Positions 49,007 to 59,240 are shown, numbered from the stretch's first letter. The stretch: DNA of 64,000 nucleotides from an uncultured Lachnospiraceae bacterium (GCA_947626985.1 CANQUG010000003.1:1-64000); one strand, 5' to 3'. Made by a program: numbers and translations. Notes: generated by a model from the sequence alone, not told the origin.

Positions 49007-51655
49007 TCAGTTTGTCAGAAGCGTAATCTTCCCGAACATGCCGGTTGCTTCCGTGGGTTCGTAGGTAAAGTCAAAGGGCGGCTGCGGCAGCTCCTGCTGC
49101 TCTCTGGCCGGCGTCGTCGCAACCTCAACGCAGATCTCATTTTCTCCGGTCTTCAGGAATCCGGTGAGCTCTGTCTGGTACGGCGGGGTCAGCCTCACTC
49201 CCGCCTCCTGTCCGTTGACGGTAATTTTCATCACTTCGCAGACATTCTCCGCTTTGAAAAAGGCTGCCGACGGCGTCTCATCCAGCACAACCGTCTTTCT
49301 GTAGCGGATAACTCCGGAAAAGAACGGATGCTCATCGGAAACCGGTTCCAGAACTGTCCTGTGCTCTTCGGGACTGAAATCCGGGTAGCTGACAGCGCGG
49401 ACCATGGCCACATCCCAGTCGCCGGAAATATCCGTCTCCCTGAGACCTTCCAGCTGTTCTGTGAAGGAACGGTGCACCCTCGTGCAGACCTGTCCTTTTT
49501 TCTCCATCAGGACAATGGTCTCTGCCGGAGCCAGTTCCAGCTCCACCACTGTATGATCCCCGTCTGCCGCCTGGGCGATGCTCTCACAGCGATCTTCCAT
49601 AGCGTCGTAACACATCAGTTCCGCCGTAACCGGCAGAGTCACGGTTCCCCGGAAGGTCTTATATGCCGATTCGTTCTGGAACACGAAGATATCCCCGTCC
49701 TTTTTATAATGATAAAAACTGAGATCCGTAAAGGTCCGGTTAATGGTGATATCACAGATTCCCTCTGCTCTCAGTATCCGGGCCAGTTCGCCCAGACGAA
49801 CCACTGTACTGTGCTCCTTCACCAGAGCCATCACTTCCAGAGCCATCTCCCCTCCGCCGATCACCGCATCCGGGTACGCATCGGCAAAAAACACCGGAAA
49901 ATCACCCTTCGCAGCCAGCCATGCGGCAAAATGCACCGGAATCGCTCTGGTATAGGGAACAATGAGAGCGTCAAAGACAACGCCGTTGATTTCCAGTCTG
50001 TCGTCCCTTACCGCTCCGTTGTAATCCTCCAGGTTCTCCAGCATATCCATGCAGACGATGTCAAAGTCGATCTGATTTTCCAGCAGTTCGCGGTTCACCT
50101 TCTGCATCGGCATCGCTCCTCCTACCCAGTCTGCCTCGCCGTCGTACAGTACGGCCACGGAAGCTGCATGCTGACCGCCGCTCAGCAGCTCGCACATACG
50201 GTTGGCATATTTCATCAGCTTCGCAAAATAGGGAAACTGCGGATTATTGCCTCTGGCGTAAAAATGGGGCGGGCAGTCGGGATCCGGATACTCCGCCATG
50301 GAAAACGCATGGGGAACAAGCTCATTGACTCCCTTTACCAGAAGATGGTCCAGCAGATACTTCATATCCCGCACGCCGAAATTCCAGCCGTACGCGCCGA
50401 ACAGCTCGCACATTGTACGGTCTTTTTTCTTCGGGTCCAGATGACCGCTGGATGCTCCCAGTTTGCCCAGAGTATAATGATAAAATTCTCCGTCTCCGCC
50501 TGATTCGCCCATACCCTGGCGTTCCTGCACCGGAGCTCCAAACACCACCTGCTCGCCGATGCAGTCGATTCCAGCCATATCCTGGCCGGACATTGCGCGG
50601 AAATAATGAGCCGCGCCCATGCCGAAACGGCTGTGGATACCGTTGTCCTCCACAACATGGCCGATATATTCCACGCCGTGATCCCGGCACCACCGGCCGA
50701 TGGCATCGCTGAAATTCTTTTTGTACAGCCTGGAAACACAGTCCATATAGTCATAGCGGATCCTGTCCTGCATTTCCTTCTCCTTACTGGCCTGGAACAG
50801 GAAAGGCAGATACCTGGTGTACTCCTCCCCGTACCGTTCCTTCAGCATTTCCTCCAGCTCGTCGCTCCAGGGAAGCGGCATTTTTTTCCTGCCCAGGGAC
50901 GTATCATAGCACACTTCCTTAATGTTGCCGAACTGAGGTTCATCAGAAAAGAATCCGGCGATGGTTTTTCCGAATTCCTCCCCGTAACGGGCATAATGGG
51001 CCTCATAAACGCCCTCGATCTGGGTATGGGCGGATTCCGCGTCGATCATGTTGATGTAGGCCTCATTGCCGCCGTCCGTGCGGGTCTTAAAGATCACATA
51101 AACTGTCCACATTCCTTCCGGCAGGGAGAACCGGGCAAATCCGTCCTTCACCGTGTCGGTGAGATCCACCGTCTCCTCACGGAGCAGCCTGCCCTCCGCC
51201 GCCTTCACAGCGATCACCGCCAGAAGCCTGTTCTTCTTCCGCTCCTCCATGTTCTGCAGAGCGTCTTCGATTTCCCAGTAGCCGATCGCAGGCTTCAGCA
51301 TACGGCTGATGTTTAAAGTCAGCTTCCGGTTCGGATACCCGCACACATTGGCCTTGGAACTGGCTATGTAGAGCTTTTTGCGCTCCGGATACTTTTCCTC
51401 GATCAGTCCGTTGGCATATCCCGTGGGAAAATGTTTGTCATCCAGAATCCAGACCTTCATGTCCCTTTTTTTCGCCTCGTCCAGGATGATATCCATGTCA
51501 TGCCACCATCCCTCCCGGCAGAACTCATTGTGGGGACGCGCTTCCACACAGACTGCACCGATGCCGCACTCGGCAATCTTCTCCATCTCAGTGCGAAGAA
51601 CCGGCTCCTCCTCGCCCCTCATCCACAAAAACGGCAAAATATGATTGTTTTTCAT
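49007..51655 (-). CDS. Putative glycoside hydrolase, alpha-L-rhamnosidase (GH106)-like
   Basis: An 882-residue protein with no signal peptide. The N-terminal half looks like a TIM barrel (CVEARPHNEFCREGWWHDMDIILDEAKKRDMKVWILDDKHFPTGYANG; GFFSDEPQFG, where Glu may be catalytic; VEYIGHVVEDNG). A mid region resembles a glutamine-amidotransferase-like domain of large glycosidases (VAVLYDGEADWVGG). The C-terminus is a galactose-binding-like beta sandwich (GVIRYRKTVVLDETPSAAFFKAENVCEVMKITVNGQEAG). This layout fits GH106-type or related hydrolases, but I cannot name the substrate. The ORF runs to 51790; AAGGAGC sets the ATG at 51655. Confidence 0.75.
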   Translation of the reverse strand: MKNNHILPFLWMRGEEEPVLRTEMEKIAECGIGAVCVEARPHNEFCREGWWHDMDIILDEAKKRDMKVWILDDKHFPTGYANGLIEEKYPERKKLYIASSKANVCGYPNRKLTLNISRMLKPAIGYWEIEDALQNMEERKKNRLLAVIAVKAAEGRLLREETVDLTDTVKDGFARFSLPEGMWTVYVIFKTRTDGGNEAYINMIDAESAHTQIEGVYEAHYARYGEEFGKTIAGFFSDEPQFGNIKEVCYDTSLGRKKMPLPWSDELEEMLKERYGEEYTRYLPFLFQASKEKEMQDRIRYDYMDCVSRLYKKNFSDAIGRWCRDHGVEYIGHVVEDNGIHSRFGMGAAHYFRAMSGQDMAGIDCIGEQVVFGAPVQERQGMGESGGDGEFYHYTLGKLGASSGHLDPKKKDRTMCELFGAYGWNFGVRDMKYLLDHLLVKGVNELVPHAFSMAEYPDPDCPPHFYARGNNPQFPYFAKLMKYANRMCELLSGGQHAASVAVLYDGEADWVGGAMPMQKVNRELLENQIDFDIVCMDMLENLEDYNGAVRDDRLEINGVVFDALIVPYTRAIPVHFAAWLAAKGDFPVFFADAYPDAVIGGGEMALEVMALVKEHSTVVRLGELARILRAEGICDITINRTFTDLSFYHYKKDGDIFVFQNESAYKTFRGTVTLPVTAELMCYDAMEDRCESIAQAADGDHTVVELELAPAETIVLMEKKGQVCTRVHRSFTEQLEGLRETDISGDWDVAMVRAVSYPDFSPEEHRTVLEPVSDEHPFFSGVIRYRKTVVLDETPSAAFFKAENVCEVMKITVNGQEAGVRLTPPYQTELTGFLKTGENEICVEVATTPAREQQELPQPPFDFTYEPTEATGMFGKITLLTN

Positions 51656-51801
51656 ATCATTATGCTCCTTACTGTTTTTTATGGTTACAGTATACAGGAA
51701 TCCGCAGCCAAATAATTGTATTTTTCCTCCTACATGAACAGGACAAAACCGTCCTGCCATCCGAAAAGTCCCGCGCGGACGCTTTACCATCCGTGTAGTT
51801 C

Positions 51802-51838
51802 CAAAAGAGAAGCCGCCGCACCAGATCGGTGCAGCGGC
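51802..51838. terminator. Terminator of the CAP/repeat protein gene
   Basis: GCCGCTGCACC/GGTGCGGCGGC with one G-T pair. On the minus strand TTCTCTTTT follows. On the plus strand CCCTTTTT follows, so it can act both ways. Confidence 0.8.
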
Positions 51839-51874
51839 CCTTTTTACGGATGCTGTTCTTTTATTCCGTTCGTC

Positions 51875-54800
51875 TTATTTACATTTCACAGATACCGTTT
51901 TGCTCCAGGAGCCATATGCATACTTCCCGGAACCTACTTTCGTATATGCCCGCACTCTGTAGTAATACTTCTTCCCTGCCTTCAGCTTTTTATGGGTAAA
52001 AGCCGTTTTCCCGGTGGTGACTGCTTTCTTATACGTTCCGTTTTTCCCGACCTTATAGTAAACCTGATATCCTGTGGCTCCGGGAACTTCGGACCATTTC
52101 AGAGTATTTCTGTGAGTCTTTGCGGTTTTCAGAGCTGTGACCGCAGGTTTGCCAATGGGCGCCTTCGCCTTAACTGCCTTGCTGTACTTGCTCCATACCG
52201 TTTTTCCATTTGACTTAACATACGCTCTGATCCTGTAAATGTAAGTTTTTCCGGTAATGATCGTATCATCGGAGCATGTAAGAGTTCCTGCCGGCAATTT
52301 TTTGAATTTCTTCCAGGTGCCGTCCAGAGTTTTCCTGTCAATCCGATATCCTGTAGCATTCGATACAGACGACCAGGTAAGCGTAATCCCGTTGTATGCG
52401 GCGGCCTTTGCTGTCAGCACGGGCGCACTGACGGTTACAGGCTCTTCCGCTGGCTGTTTTTCTATAACAACGGCATAATCTGATGCATGGACAAAAGTAA
52501 ACTCCGCAACTCCATCACCGGAGATTTCATCCTTCGAAACAGACTCCATCTTCCCTGCTGCTTTATTATAATAATACAGACTTGCGGAAAGTCCTGCGTT
52601 CTCTTTGCCAAGCTCGATGGAAAGCACCGCGGATAATCCAAATTCACCTTCATGACCAAGATGAAGCGGAACATACGGATTTTCTCCCGCTGCCTGCTTC
52701 AGAACATCCTCCGGAATATTCTGAACATCGGTGCTGACGGAGAAGTCGATGCTGCTGACCTGAACAGCGGAAATGCTTCTGCCATTCACGCTCCAGGTGA
52801 TTTTTCCGCCCATATCAAATACTGCAGTGATATCTTTTCCTCTGACGTCTTCCAGTATGCTGCCCGGAACCACCGTAGTTCCGTTCATTTCTACCTCAAC
52901 TGTATCGCCATCCTTCTTTTCCGCCATCTCAGCCCTGATCGCATCCCAGCCTTCTCTTCCGGCTTCGTCTTTGATGAACGGCTTTCCGGTCTCCGGCGCG
53001 GTCTCTCCGCCGCCGGACGGATTTTCCAGCTTCGGAATTGAAGCTGTATACTGATCTCCGCATCTGGTGCAGGTATATGTCAAAATACCTTCGCTGACGG
53101 TGGTAGGCTGTAATGTCACCTGGCTGGTATAGTTATGGCCAAGCGCAGGTATGCTTTCTGTATAAGAATCCCCGCAGGAACAGCTGTAGGTTGTCACGCC
53201 GGCCTCCGTACAGGTGGCTTCTTTCGTCACTGTGCTGGTGTAAACATGCTCATGAGATTCCTGAGGCAGTTTAGGAATAGTTTCTGTATAGCTGCTTCCG
53301 CAACGGCTGCAGGTGTAGGTTCTTTCACCTTCTGTATCCACTGTAGGAGCTTTTGTAACCGTTCCGGTATCCCAGCTATGGCCCGTTGCTTCTATTTCTT
53401 CCGTTCTGGTTGTCCCGCATACGCTGCAGGTGTATTCCCTGGTTCCTGCTTCGGTACAGGTCGCTGCTTTAGTGATTTTTCCATCATCCCAGCTGTGACC
53501 TTTGGCAGGAATCGATACGCTCTCGCTCTCCAGACCGCATTTCGTACAGGTCGCCCCTTTAACTCCGGCTTCCGTACAGGTAGGCTCTTTGATTACCTTT
53601 TCTTCACTCCAGCTATGGCCTTCTGCTTCTATTTCTTCGGTTCTGGTGGCCTTGCATACGCTACAGGTGTATTCCTTGACTCCTGCTTCCGTACACGTCG
53701 CTGCCTTGGTGATTTTTCCATCATCCCACTTGTGGCCTGCTGCTTCTATTTCCTCCGTCCTGGTTGTCCCACATACGCTGCAGGTGTATTCCTTGATTCC
53801 CGCTTCGGTACACGTCGCTGCTTTGGCGATTTTTCCATCATCCCACTTGTGACCTGCTGCTTCTATTTCCTCCGTCCTGGTTGTCCCACATACGCTGCAG
53901 GTGTATTCCTTGATTCCCGCTTCGGTACACGTCGCTGCTTTGGTGATTTTTCCTCCATCCCAGCTGTGACCTTTGGCAGAAATTTCGCGTACACTGCCCG
54001 GCTTTATCTCACCGCATACACTGCAGTGAATAGACTCCTGACCATTTTCGGTACACGTCGCATCCTTATCCACAGTATAGGTTTCATTCCACTTATGGTC
54101 CGTTAATCCTATTTCCTCGGTCTTCGTATCCGCGCATACGCTGCAGGTATATTCCACAATTCCTGTTTCTTTACACGTTGCAGCTTTGGTAATCTTTCCC
54201 TCATCCCAGCTGTGACCTTTAGCAGGAATCGGTACGCTGTCGCTCTCCAAACCGCATTTGATGCACGTTGCCCGTTTCACTCCGTCTTTCGTACAAGTAG
54301 GCTCTTCGATTACCTCTTCTTCACTCCATTCATGGCCTTCAGCAGGAATTACTACACTGTCGCTCTTCAAACCGCATTTGGTGCACGTCGCCTGTTTAAC
54401 TCCGTTTTCCGTACAGGTAGGCTGCTTGATTACCTTTTCTTCACTCCATTCATGGCCTGTTGCTTCTATTTCTTCGGTTCTGGTGGCCTTGCACACACTG
54501 CAGGTGTATTCCATAACTCCAGCATCGGTACACGTCGCAGGTTTGGTAATCTTCCCCTCGCCCCAACTGTGATCTGTCTTCGGAATCACCCGTTCACTGT
54601 TTTCTTTCTTTTCCTGACATCTCTTACAGTGAATAGATTCTTCACCTTCCTGTGCGCAGGTCGCTTCCCTGTCCACTGTATAGGTATCTGACCAATCATG
54701 ATTTAATGCTTTAATTTCTTCACTCTTAGTCGTCTGGCACTTAGTACATGTGAACACTTTCGTTCCTGCTGTGGTACAGGTAGCCTCCTTGGTGATCTTT

Positions 54801-57010
54801 CCGCTGTCCCAGCTGTGACCTTTGGCAGGAATTTTTTCTATACTCTCCGGATTTATCTCACCGCATACACTACAGTGAATAGACTTCTGTCCCTCTTCTG
54901 TACAGGTTGCTTCTTTGTCCGTTGTATAATCGCTTTCCCAAGTATGAACATGAGCCTTTGCCTCCACAGTAAAAGTTTCTATAGAAGTGGATACATACAT
55001 ACTCACATCATAAGAGTCATCCATCCAGGTCTTATTATAATATACTGAAATATATTCTCCCGTATCACCCTGTGCAGCCGTGCATTCATATGTATCATAC
55101 GCACCCGAACGGCTGAATCCCGAAAAGGTTCCCGAATCAAATTTCATTTTGGCAGAATAGGTTCCATTTTCATTAGAAATCAACTGATATATTTCACTGG
55201 TATCGGTCGAGGTCATTGTACGATGAACCCTTATGGTATACGCTTCCCCTTCTTTTACCTTATTAGGAGAAAAACTAAGTGTATTATAGTAATCCGTTCC
55301 CTCAGATATAATATAGGGAATCCCAACACTGGTCAGCAAATTCGAACGATCTTCGAGATTAGAAGGCAATTTGGACGCATCCAGAGAATTTACAAAACGA
55401 TTCCCCGATTCATCCACCGTCCAGGGTCCCTTCACCGGCAAAGATACCACCTGCCCGGAATCTGCTGCAACCTTCAAAGTCTGAGGAAGAATAGCCGCGA
55501 TCTTTTTCAGACTTTCTGTATCCGACAGAGTTTTATATATCGTATAATCACTGATGCCGGTTTCTACACTGGTAATATAGGAGTTCTCATAATTCGTAAT
55601 ATCCTGAAAATCAACCGTATACTGAAGCTTTGCCGGAGAAGATGTAGCTATGTCTACAAGCCCGGTAATTTCAACCCTGTAACTATCCGTATAATAACTG
55701 CTGGAATAATCCGAAGGCTGAATAAAGTTAAGTATCGAAGCCCCATTCTGGGATTCGATCTTCAGCCTCTTGTTTCCTGTCGTGCATTCATCAGAGTGAC
55801 TCGTCGTCAGGTTCGTTATGATAACCGTCACTGCGCTGCTCTCTGTGCACTTCACCACAGAAGGATTCAGCTCTACTGTCCACGAACTCTGAGTCGGATC
55901 AACTAATTTAGCCGGCATGATACCTGGAGCAGGAAATGCAACAAATGCTTTTTCATATGCATTCCCTTTTGCTACATCCTTACCAATAGCAACATCTCCT
56001 GAATAACCGAACTGCACATCAGATAAAACACTGCCGATAAGAGCATAACGATGTCCTATTGTATCCCAGTCATTCTCCTCAAAAGAATAACCTTCATTCA
56101 TCCAATTGGTAATAGCTCCACAGGGAGTAAGAGCCGTACCCCATGCTATAATATTATGCTTCACAGGAACGCCTTCATCCCAGAGCTCCTGAGGGAAATC
56201 AGCAGGTTTCTTGGAACTATCCACTTCATGGGCAAAATCGAAATTACGAATCAACGCCTGCACCTGCAGAGAATCCGAATGCTGAGAAACAGCTTTCAAT
56301 GAATCCACGCCTACCAGCCAGCGATAAAAATTCGTCATAGCCGTCATAACCTTATGGGTATCCTCTGTCAGTTCTCCACGTTCATAAGGAGCTTTAACAG
56401 AAGCCGGCTTTTTATACCAGCTCGCTTCATTTCCATCCAAATATGTCGCCCCTGCAAGCATCGCCTCGGAATATCGATTCGCAACCTCCTGCACAGTACG
56501 ACCCTTAAATGTATCAAACTCCGCAGCATCATAGACAACCGTCTCTGTATCGGTAAACAGTTCCTCAGAGGAACCATCCTCGAATTCCTCTGCCGCCGCA
56601 TCATCTGCAAACAATTCTTCAGAATTCTCTTCCGGCACTTCCTCCGGACTCTCAGAATCTGCCTCTTCGTCAGAATTAACCAATTCCTCGGAAATATCCA
56701 ATTCCTGCTGACCTGCTTCTGTCGATTCCTCCAAATCGACAACGTCCTCTGCCGATTCCTCCAAATCAGCAACGTCCTCCGCTGATTCCTCCAAATCGAC
56801 AGCATCTTCCGCCGCAGATCCTGCCTCAGCTTCCGTGATCTCCTGAATCACCTCATTCGCCGGACTCTCTTCCTCATAAACATACCCCGCACTGTCATTC
56901 GAAGAAAAATCATCCGTAAATGCAAACGCATTCTGCGGAATCGCCAGTCCCAGAACCAGAGTCAGGCTGAGCATTTTCCCCTTCCATTTCGCCATCTTTC
57001 GCCTTTTCAT
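51875..57010 (-). CDS. Large secreted protein with CAP domain, 16 Cys/His repeats and Fn3-like domains
   Basis: A 1,711-residue exported protein. Signal peptide about 1-30 (LSLTLVLGLAIPQNAFA); an acidic Glu/Asp-rich linker with LEESAEDV repeats (about 35-165); a CAP/SCP-like domain (about 170-370, VMTAMTNFYRWLVGV...NFDFAHEV...HNIIAWG). After a beta-rich region come 16 tandem repeats of 39-43 residues (about 690-1,327), of form HxW...ATCTEAGxxEYTCSVCGTTRTEEIEAxG. A globular segment follows, then two Fn3-like domains (about 1,520-1,711) ending in SVKCK. No LPXTG, SLH or choline-binding repeats are seen, so it may be freely secreted or held non-covalently. AGGGGAG precedes the ATG. Single gene with promoter and terminator. 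Function unknown; surface interaction is inferred. Confidence 0.88.
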   Translation of the reverse strand: MKRRKMAKWKGKMLSLTLVLGLAIPQNAFAFTDDFSSNDSAGYVYEEESPANEVIQEITEAEAGSAAEDAVDLEESAEDVADLEESAEDVVDLEESTEAGQQELDISEELVNSDEEADSESPEEVPEENSEELFADDAAAEEFEDGSSEELFTDTETVVYDAAEFDTFKGRTVQEVANRYSEAMLAGATYLDGNEASWYKKPASVKAPYERGELTEDTHKVMTAMTNFYRWLVGVDSLKAVSQHSDSLQVQALIRNFDFAHEVDSSKKPADFPQELWDEGVPVKHNIIAWGTALTPCGAITNWMNEGYSFEENDWDTIGHRYALIGSVLSDVQFGYSGDVAIGKDVAKGNAYEKAFVAFPAPGIMPAKLVDPTQSSWTVELNPSVVKCTESSAVTVIITNLTTSHSDECTTGNKRLKIESQNGASILNFIQPSDYSSSYYTDSYRVEITGLVDIATSSPAKLQYTVDFQDITNYENSYITSVETGISDYTIYKTLSDTESLKKIAAILPQTLKVAADSGQVVSLPVKGPWTVDESGNRFVNSLDASKLPSNLEDRSNLLTSVGIPYIISEGTDYYNTLSFSPNKVKEGEAYTIRVHRTMTSTDTSEIYQLISNENGTYSAKMKFDSGTFSGFSRSGAYDTYECTAAQGDTGEYISVYYNKTWMDDSYDVSMYVSTSIETFTVEAKAHVHTWESDYTTDKEATCTEEGQKSIHCSVCGEINPESIEKIPAKGHSWDSGKITKEATCTTAGTKVFTCTKCQTTKSEEIKALNHDWSDTYTVDREATCAQEGEESIHCKRCQEKKENSERVIPKTDHSWGEGKITKPATCTDAGVMEYTCSVCKATRTEEIEATGHEWSEEKVIKQPTCTENGVKQATCTKCGLKSDSVVIPAEGHEWSEEEVIEEPTCTKDGVKRATCIKCGLESDSVPIPAKGHSWDEGKITKAATCKETGIVEYTCSVCADTKTEEIGLTDHKWNETYTVDKDATCTENGQESIHCSVCGEIKPGSVREISAKGHSWDGGKITKAATCTEAGIKEYTCSVCGTTRTEEIEAAGHKWDDGKIAKAATCTEAGIKEYTCSVCGTTRTEEIEAAGHKWDDGKITKAATCTEAGVKEYTCSVCKATRTEEIEAEGHSWSEEKVIKEPTCTEAGVKGATCTKCGLESESVSIPAKGHSWDDGKITKAATCTEAGTREYTCSVCGTTRTEEIEATGHSWDTGTVTKAPTVDTEGERTYTCSRCGSSYTETIPKLPQESHEHVYTSTVTKEATCTEAGVTTYSCSCGDSYTESIPALGHNYTSQVTLQPTTVSEGILTYTCTRCGDQYTASIPKLENPSGGGETAPETGKPFIKDEAGREGWDAIRAEMAEKKDGDTVEVEMNGTTVVPGSILEDVRGKDITAVFDMGGKITWSVNGRSISAVQVSSIDFSVSTDVQNIPEDVLKQAAGENPYVPLHLGHEGEFGLSAVLSIELGKENAGLSASLYYYNKAAGKMESVSKDEISGDGVAEFTFVHASDYAVVIEKQPAEEPVTVSAPVLTAKAAAYNGITLTWSSVSNATGYRIDRKTLDGTWKKFKKLPAGTLTCSDDTIITGKTYIYRIRAYVKSNGKTVWSKYSKAVKAKAPIGKPAVTALKTAKTHRNTLKWSEVPGATGYQVYYKVGKNGTYKKAVTTGKTAFTHKKLKAGKKYYYRVRAYTKVGSGKYAYGSWSKTVSVKCK
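53020..54945. repeat. DNA repeats encoding the Cys/His modules
   Basis: About 16 in-frame copies of 117-129 bases. The copies at about 53690-53940 are nearly identical over long stretches, such as the sequence around CATCATCCCACTTGTGACCT, pointing to recent duplication. Confidence 0.85.
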
Positions 57011-57081
57011 TCTTTTTTCTCCCCTTCCTTACGAACTCTATCCCATTCAGGATAAAATGGCTTTTTTCCATTAACATTTGT

Positions 57082-57110
57082 ATTTTAATTCTGTTTTCTA
57101 TAAAAGTAAA
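57082..57110 (-). promoter_or_regulatory. Promoter of the CAP/repeat protein gene
   Basis: Minus strand: TTTACT, 17 bases, TAAAAT, about 72 bases before the ATG. Confidence 0.5.
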
Positions 57111-57159
57111 TAATGCAAAATGCAAAACGGCATTAATATTCTTTCAGAATGCATATTTA

Positions 57160-57204
57160 GAAACAACAAAAGACGGATGACACAATTCAGCATCATGTCA
57201 TCCG
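57160..57204 (-). terminator. Terminator of the AzgA-type permease gene
   Basis: Minus strand: CGGATGAC...GTCATCCG with a 15-base loop, followed by TCTTTTGTTGTTT. The stem resembles the terminator of the other nucleobase permease at the left edge. The space between it and the gene end (57205-57330) shows nothing else. Confidence 0.75.
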
Positions 57205-57330
57205 CCCTGTAAGATTATTTACCGAAATATTTCTTTTTCAGGTTCCTCTCATTATCAAATAAACCCGGAAAAATTCCTGCTCATTTATCAATACTTTACT
57301 CTCGATATCCAATTCATCCCAAAGCATACG

Positions 57331-58725
57331 TCAGATAAAAATATACTTCAGGACAAACAGCACCGCCAGCACATACATCAGCGCACTGATCTTCTTACTC
57401 TTCGCCTTTCCGGTTATCACATTGATCACCACATAGGAGATCACTCCCATGGAAATGCCCTCGGAAATACTGTACATGAAGGGCATGGCGATCATACAGA
57501 TATAGCAGGGAATCGCTTCCGTATAATCCGAAAAATCAAGCTTCGTAATGGACGTCATCATAAGAAAGCCTACTACCACCAGTGCCGGAGCGGTGGCAAA
57601 AGACGGAATCGACAGGAAAATAGGCGATAAAAACAGGGACAGGCCAAACAAAACAGCGGATACTACGGCAGTAAGTCCGGTCCTGCCTCCCTCAGCCACA
57701 CCTGCCGCGCTTTCCACGAAGGTAGTGGTAGTGGAAGTTCCGAACAGAGCGCCCACGGAGGTACCTACAGCGTCAGACAGAAGAGCGCCGCGGATCCTGG
57801 GAAGCTTTCCGTCCTTATCCAGCATATCCGCCTTGGAGGCCACACCGATGAGGGTCCCGAGAGTATCAAACATATCTACAAAAAGAAAGGCAAAAAGCAC
57901 TACCACAAATTCCAGTGAGAACACTCCCGAAAAGTCCACCTTCAGGAACGTGGAACTCATATCCGGGATTCCGAAACCGCCGGAAAGATCCGGAAACATG
58001 CTGAAAAATCCTGCTGCCGCGTCCGGACGGTAAATCCCCGCCAGCTGACAGAGCATACCCAGAATCCATGTGATGATAATTCCCCAGAGAATATTTCCTT
58101 TTACATTCTTCACCACCAGAATCCCCGTGATCAGGATTCCCACCAGAGCCAGAACCACCGTAATTCCCTCGCTGAAGAACGTTCCGGCTTCAATGGAGCC
58201 TTTAAAGGAATACAGAGATACCAGAGTAGAGCTGTCCACCACAATCTTGGCGTTCTGCAGACCGATGAATGCAATGAACAGTCCGATTCCCACAGACACC
58301 GCATGCTTTAAATTCATGGGAATCGCGTTAAAAATCGCTTCACGCACATTTGTCAAAGACAGTACAATAAATACGATACCTTCCAGAAATACTGCCGCCA
58401 GAGCCATCTGCCAGGAATATCCCATCTGAATGACCACCGTATAGGCAAAATAGGCATTCAGCCCCATGCCGGGCGCCAGCACAAAGGGATAATTGGACAA
58501 AGCCGCCATCAGAAGCGTAGCCACCAGCGCAGACAGGGCAGTAGCCGTAAACACCGCTCCGCTGTCCATTCCCGATGCCGAAAGAATATTCGGGTTCACA
58601 GCCAGAATGTAGGCCATTGTCATAAATGTAGTAACGCCGGCGATGATCTCCGTTTTCACATCCGTATGGTTCTCTCTCAGATGAAAGGTTCTCTCGAGAA
58701 AACCGGTTTCTCCTTGTTTCTGCAT
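57331..58725 (-). CDS. AzgA-family purine (guanine/hypoxanthine) permease
   Basis: A membrane purine importer of 464 residues, akin to B. subtilis PbuG/PbuO. Motifs: TEIIAGVTTFMTMAYILAVNP, NYPFVLAPGMGLNAYFAYTVV, DMFDTLGTLIGVA and the GTSTTTTFVESAAGVAEGGRTGLTAVV stretch. The ORF begins at 58764. CAGGAGGG sets the ATG at 58725. No purine riboswitch core is visible upstream. It has its own promoter and terminator. Confidence 0.95.
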   Translation of the reverse strand: MQKQGETGFLERTFHLRENHTDVKTEIIAGVTTFMTMAYILAVNPNILSASGMDSGAVFTATALSALVATLLMAALSNYPFVLAPGMGLNAYFAYTVVIQMGYSWQMALAAVFLEGIVFIVLSLTNVREAIFNAIPMNLKHAVSVGIGLFIAFIGLQNAKIVVDSSTLVSLYSFKGSIEAGTFFSEGITVVLALVGILITGILVVKNVKGNILWGIIITWILGMLCQLAGIYRPDAAAGFFSMFPDLSGGFGIPDMSSTFLKVDFSGVFSLEFVVVLFAFLFVDMFDTLGTLIGVASKADMLDKDGKLPRIRGALLSDAVGTSVGALFGTSTTTTFVESAAGVAEGGRTGLTAVVSAVLFGLSLFLSPIFLSIPSFATAPALVVVGFLMMTSITKLDFSDYTEAIPCYICMIAMPFMYSISEGISMGVISYVVINVITGKAKSKKISALMYVLAVLFVLKYIFI

Positions 58726-58740
58726 GTTCTTTCCCTCCTG

Positions 58741-59240
58741 ATTGAATCGTAGGCCGCCGCACAAATCCGGCAGCAGTTTTACAGAAGAAGCTTCCAGCCA
58801 ACCGTCCTTTCACTTCTCAGGCTTAAAAATATTCTGCTTTTGCAGATATTTCCAGACACATCATAACTTTTTTTCAACAAAAATGCAACCACCTCTTCTT
58901 TTTGTTCTGAAAAAAGTTCATATTTCACTCCATTATCTGAACTCAATCTCCCCAGATTTACTTTTAAAATTCATCACGCTCCGGCTTTCCATAAAAATAA
59001 TATCCGGCTGTACAGCCAGGCGGCGAAAAGACATTTCTCCCGCCCAAACGCAAACCGCCGCGAAAGGAAGATCTCCTCCGAGATAAAATATCTCTCAAAT
59101 TTCAGGAAATCATTCATTCCGCAGCGGTCTTTCTTCAATATTCCGTTGCGCCTGCAGCACAGTTCCTGTAACTGCAAACAATAATTTTTCTGATGCTGAC
59201 GAATTCTTTTTCCAATAAAAGTTTTCGCCCTCTTCATCCG
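58741..59240. other. 500-base intergenic region between the AzgA permease and fucU
   Basis: It holds the permease promoter (58860-58888) and a small A/T hairpin around CTGCTTTTGCAG. A minus-strand 87-codon ORF (58974-59237) begins just past the fucU stop, but has no ribosome site and no recognisable domain, so I do not call it a gene. No terminator for fucU is obvious. Confidence 0.4.
58860..58888 (-). promoter_or_regulatory. Promoter of the AzgA-type permease gene
   Basis: Minus strand: TTGCAT, 17 bases, TATGAT (5/6 -10), about 135 bases before the ATG. Confidence 0.5.

Noticed and set aside
58726-58960. Purine riboswitch upstream of the AzgA permease
   Set aside because: The conserved loop sequences of the purine aptamer are absent from the leader.
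58974-59237. 87-codon minus-strand ORF after fucU
   Set aside because: It has no ribosome site or known domain and lies in an otherwise non-coding gap.
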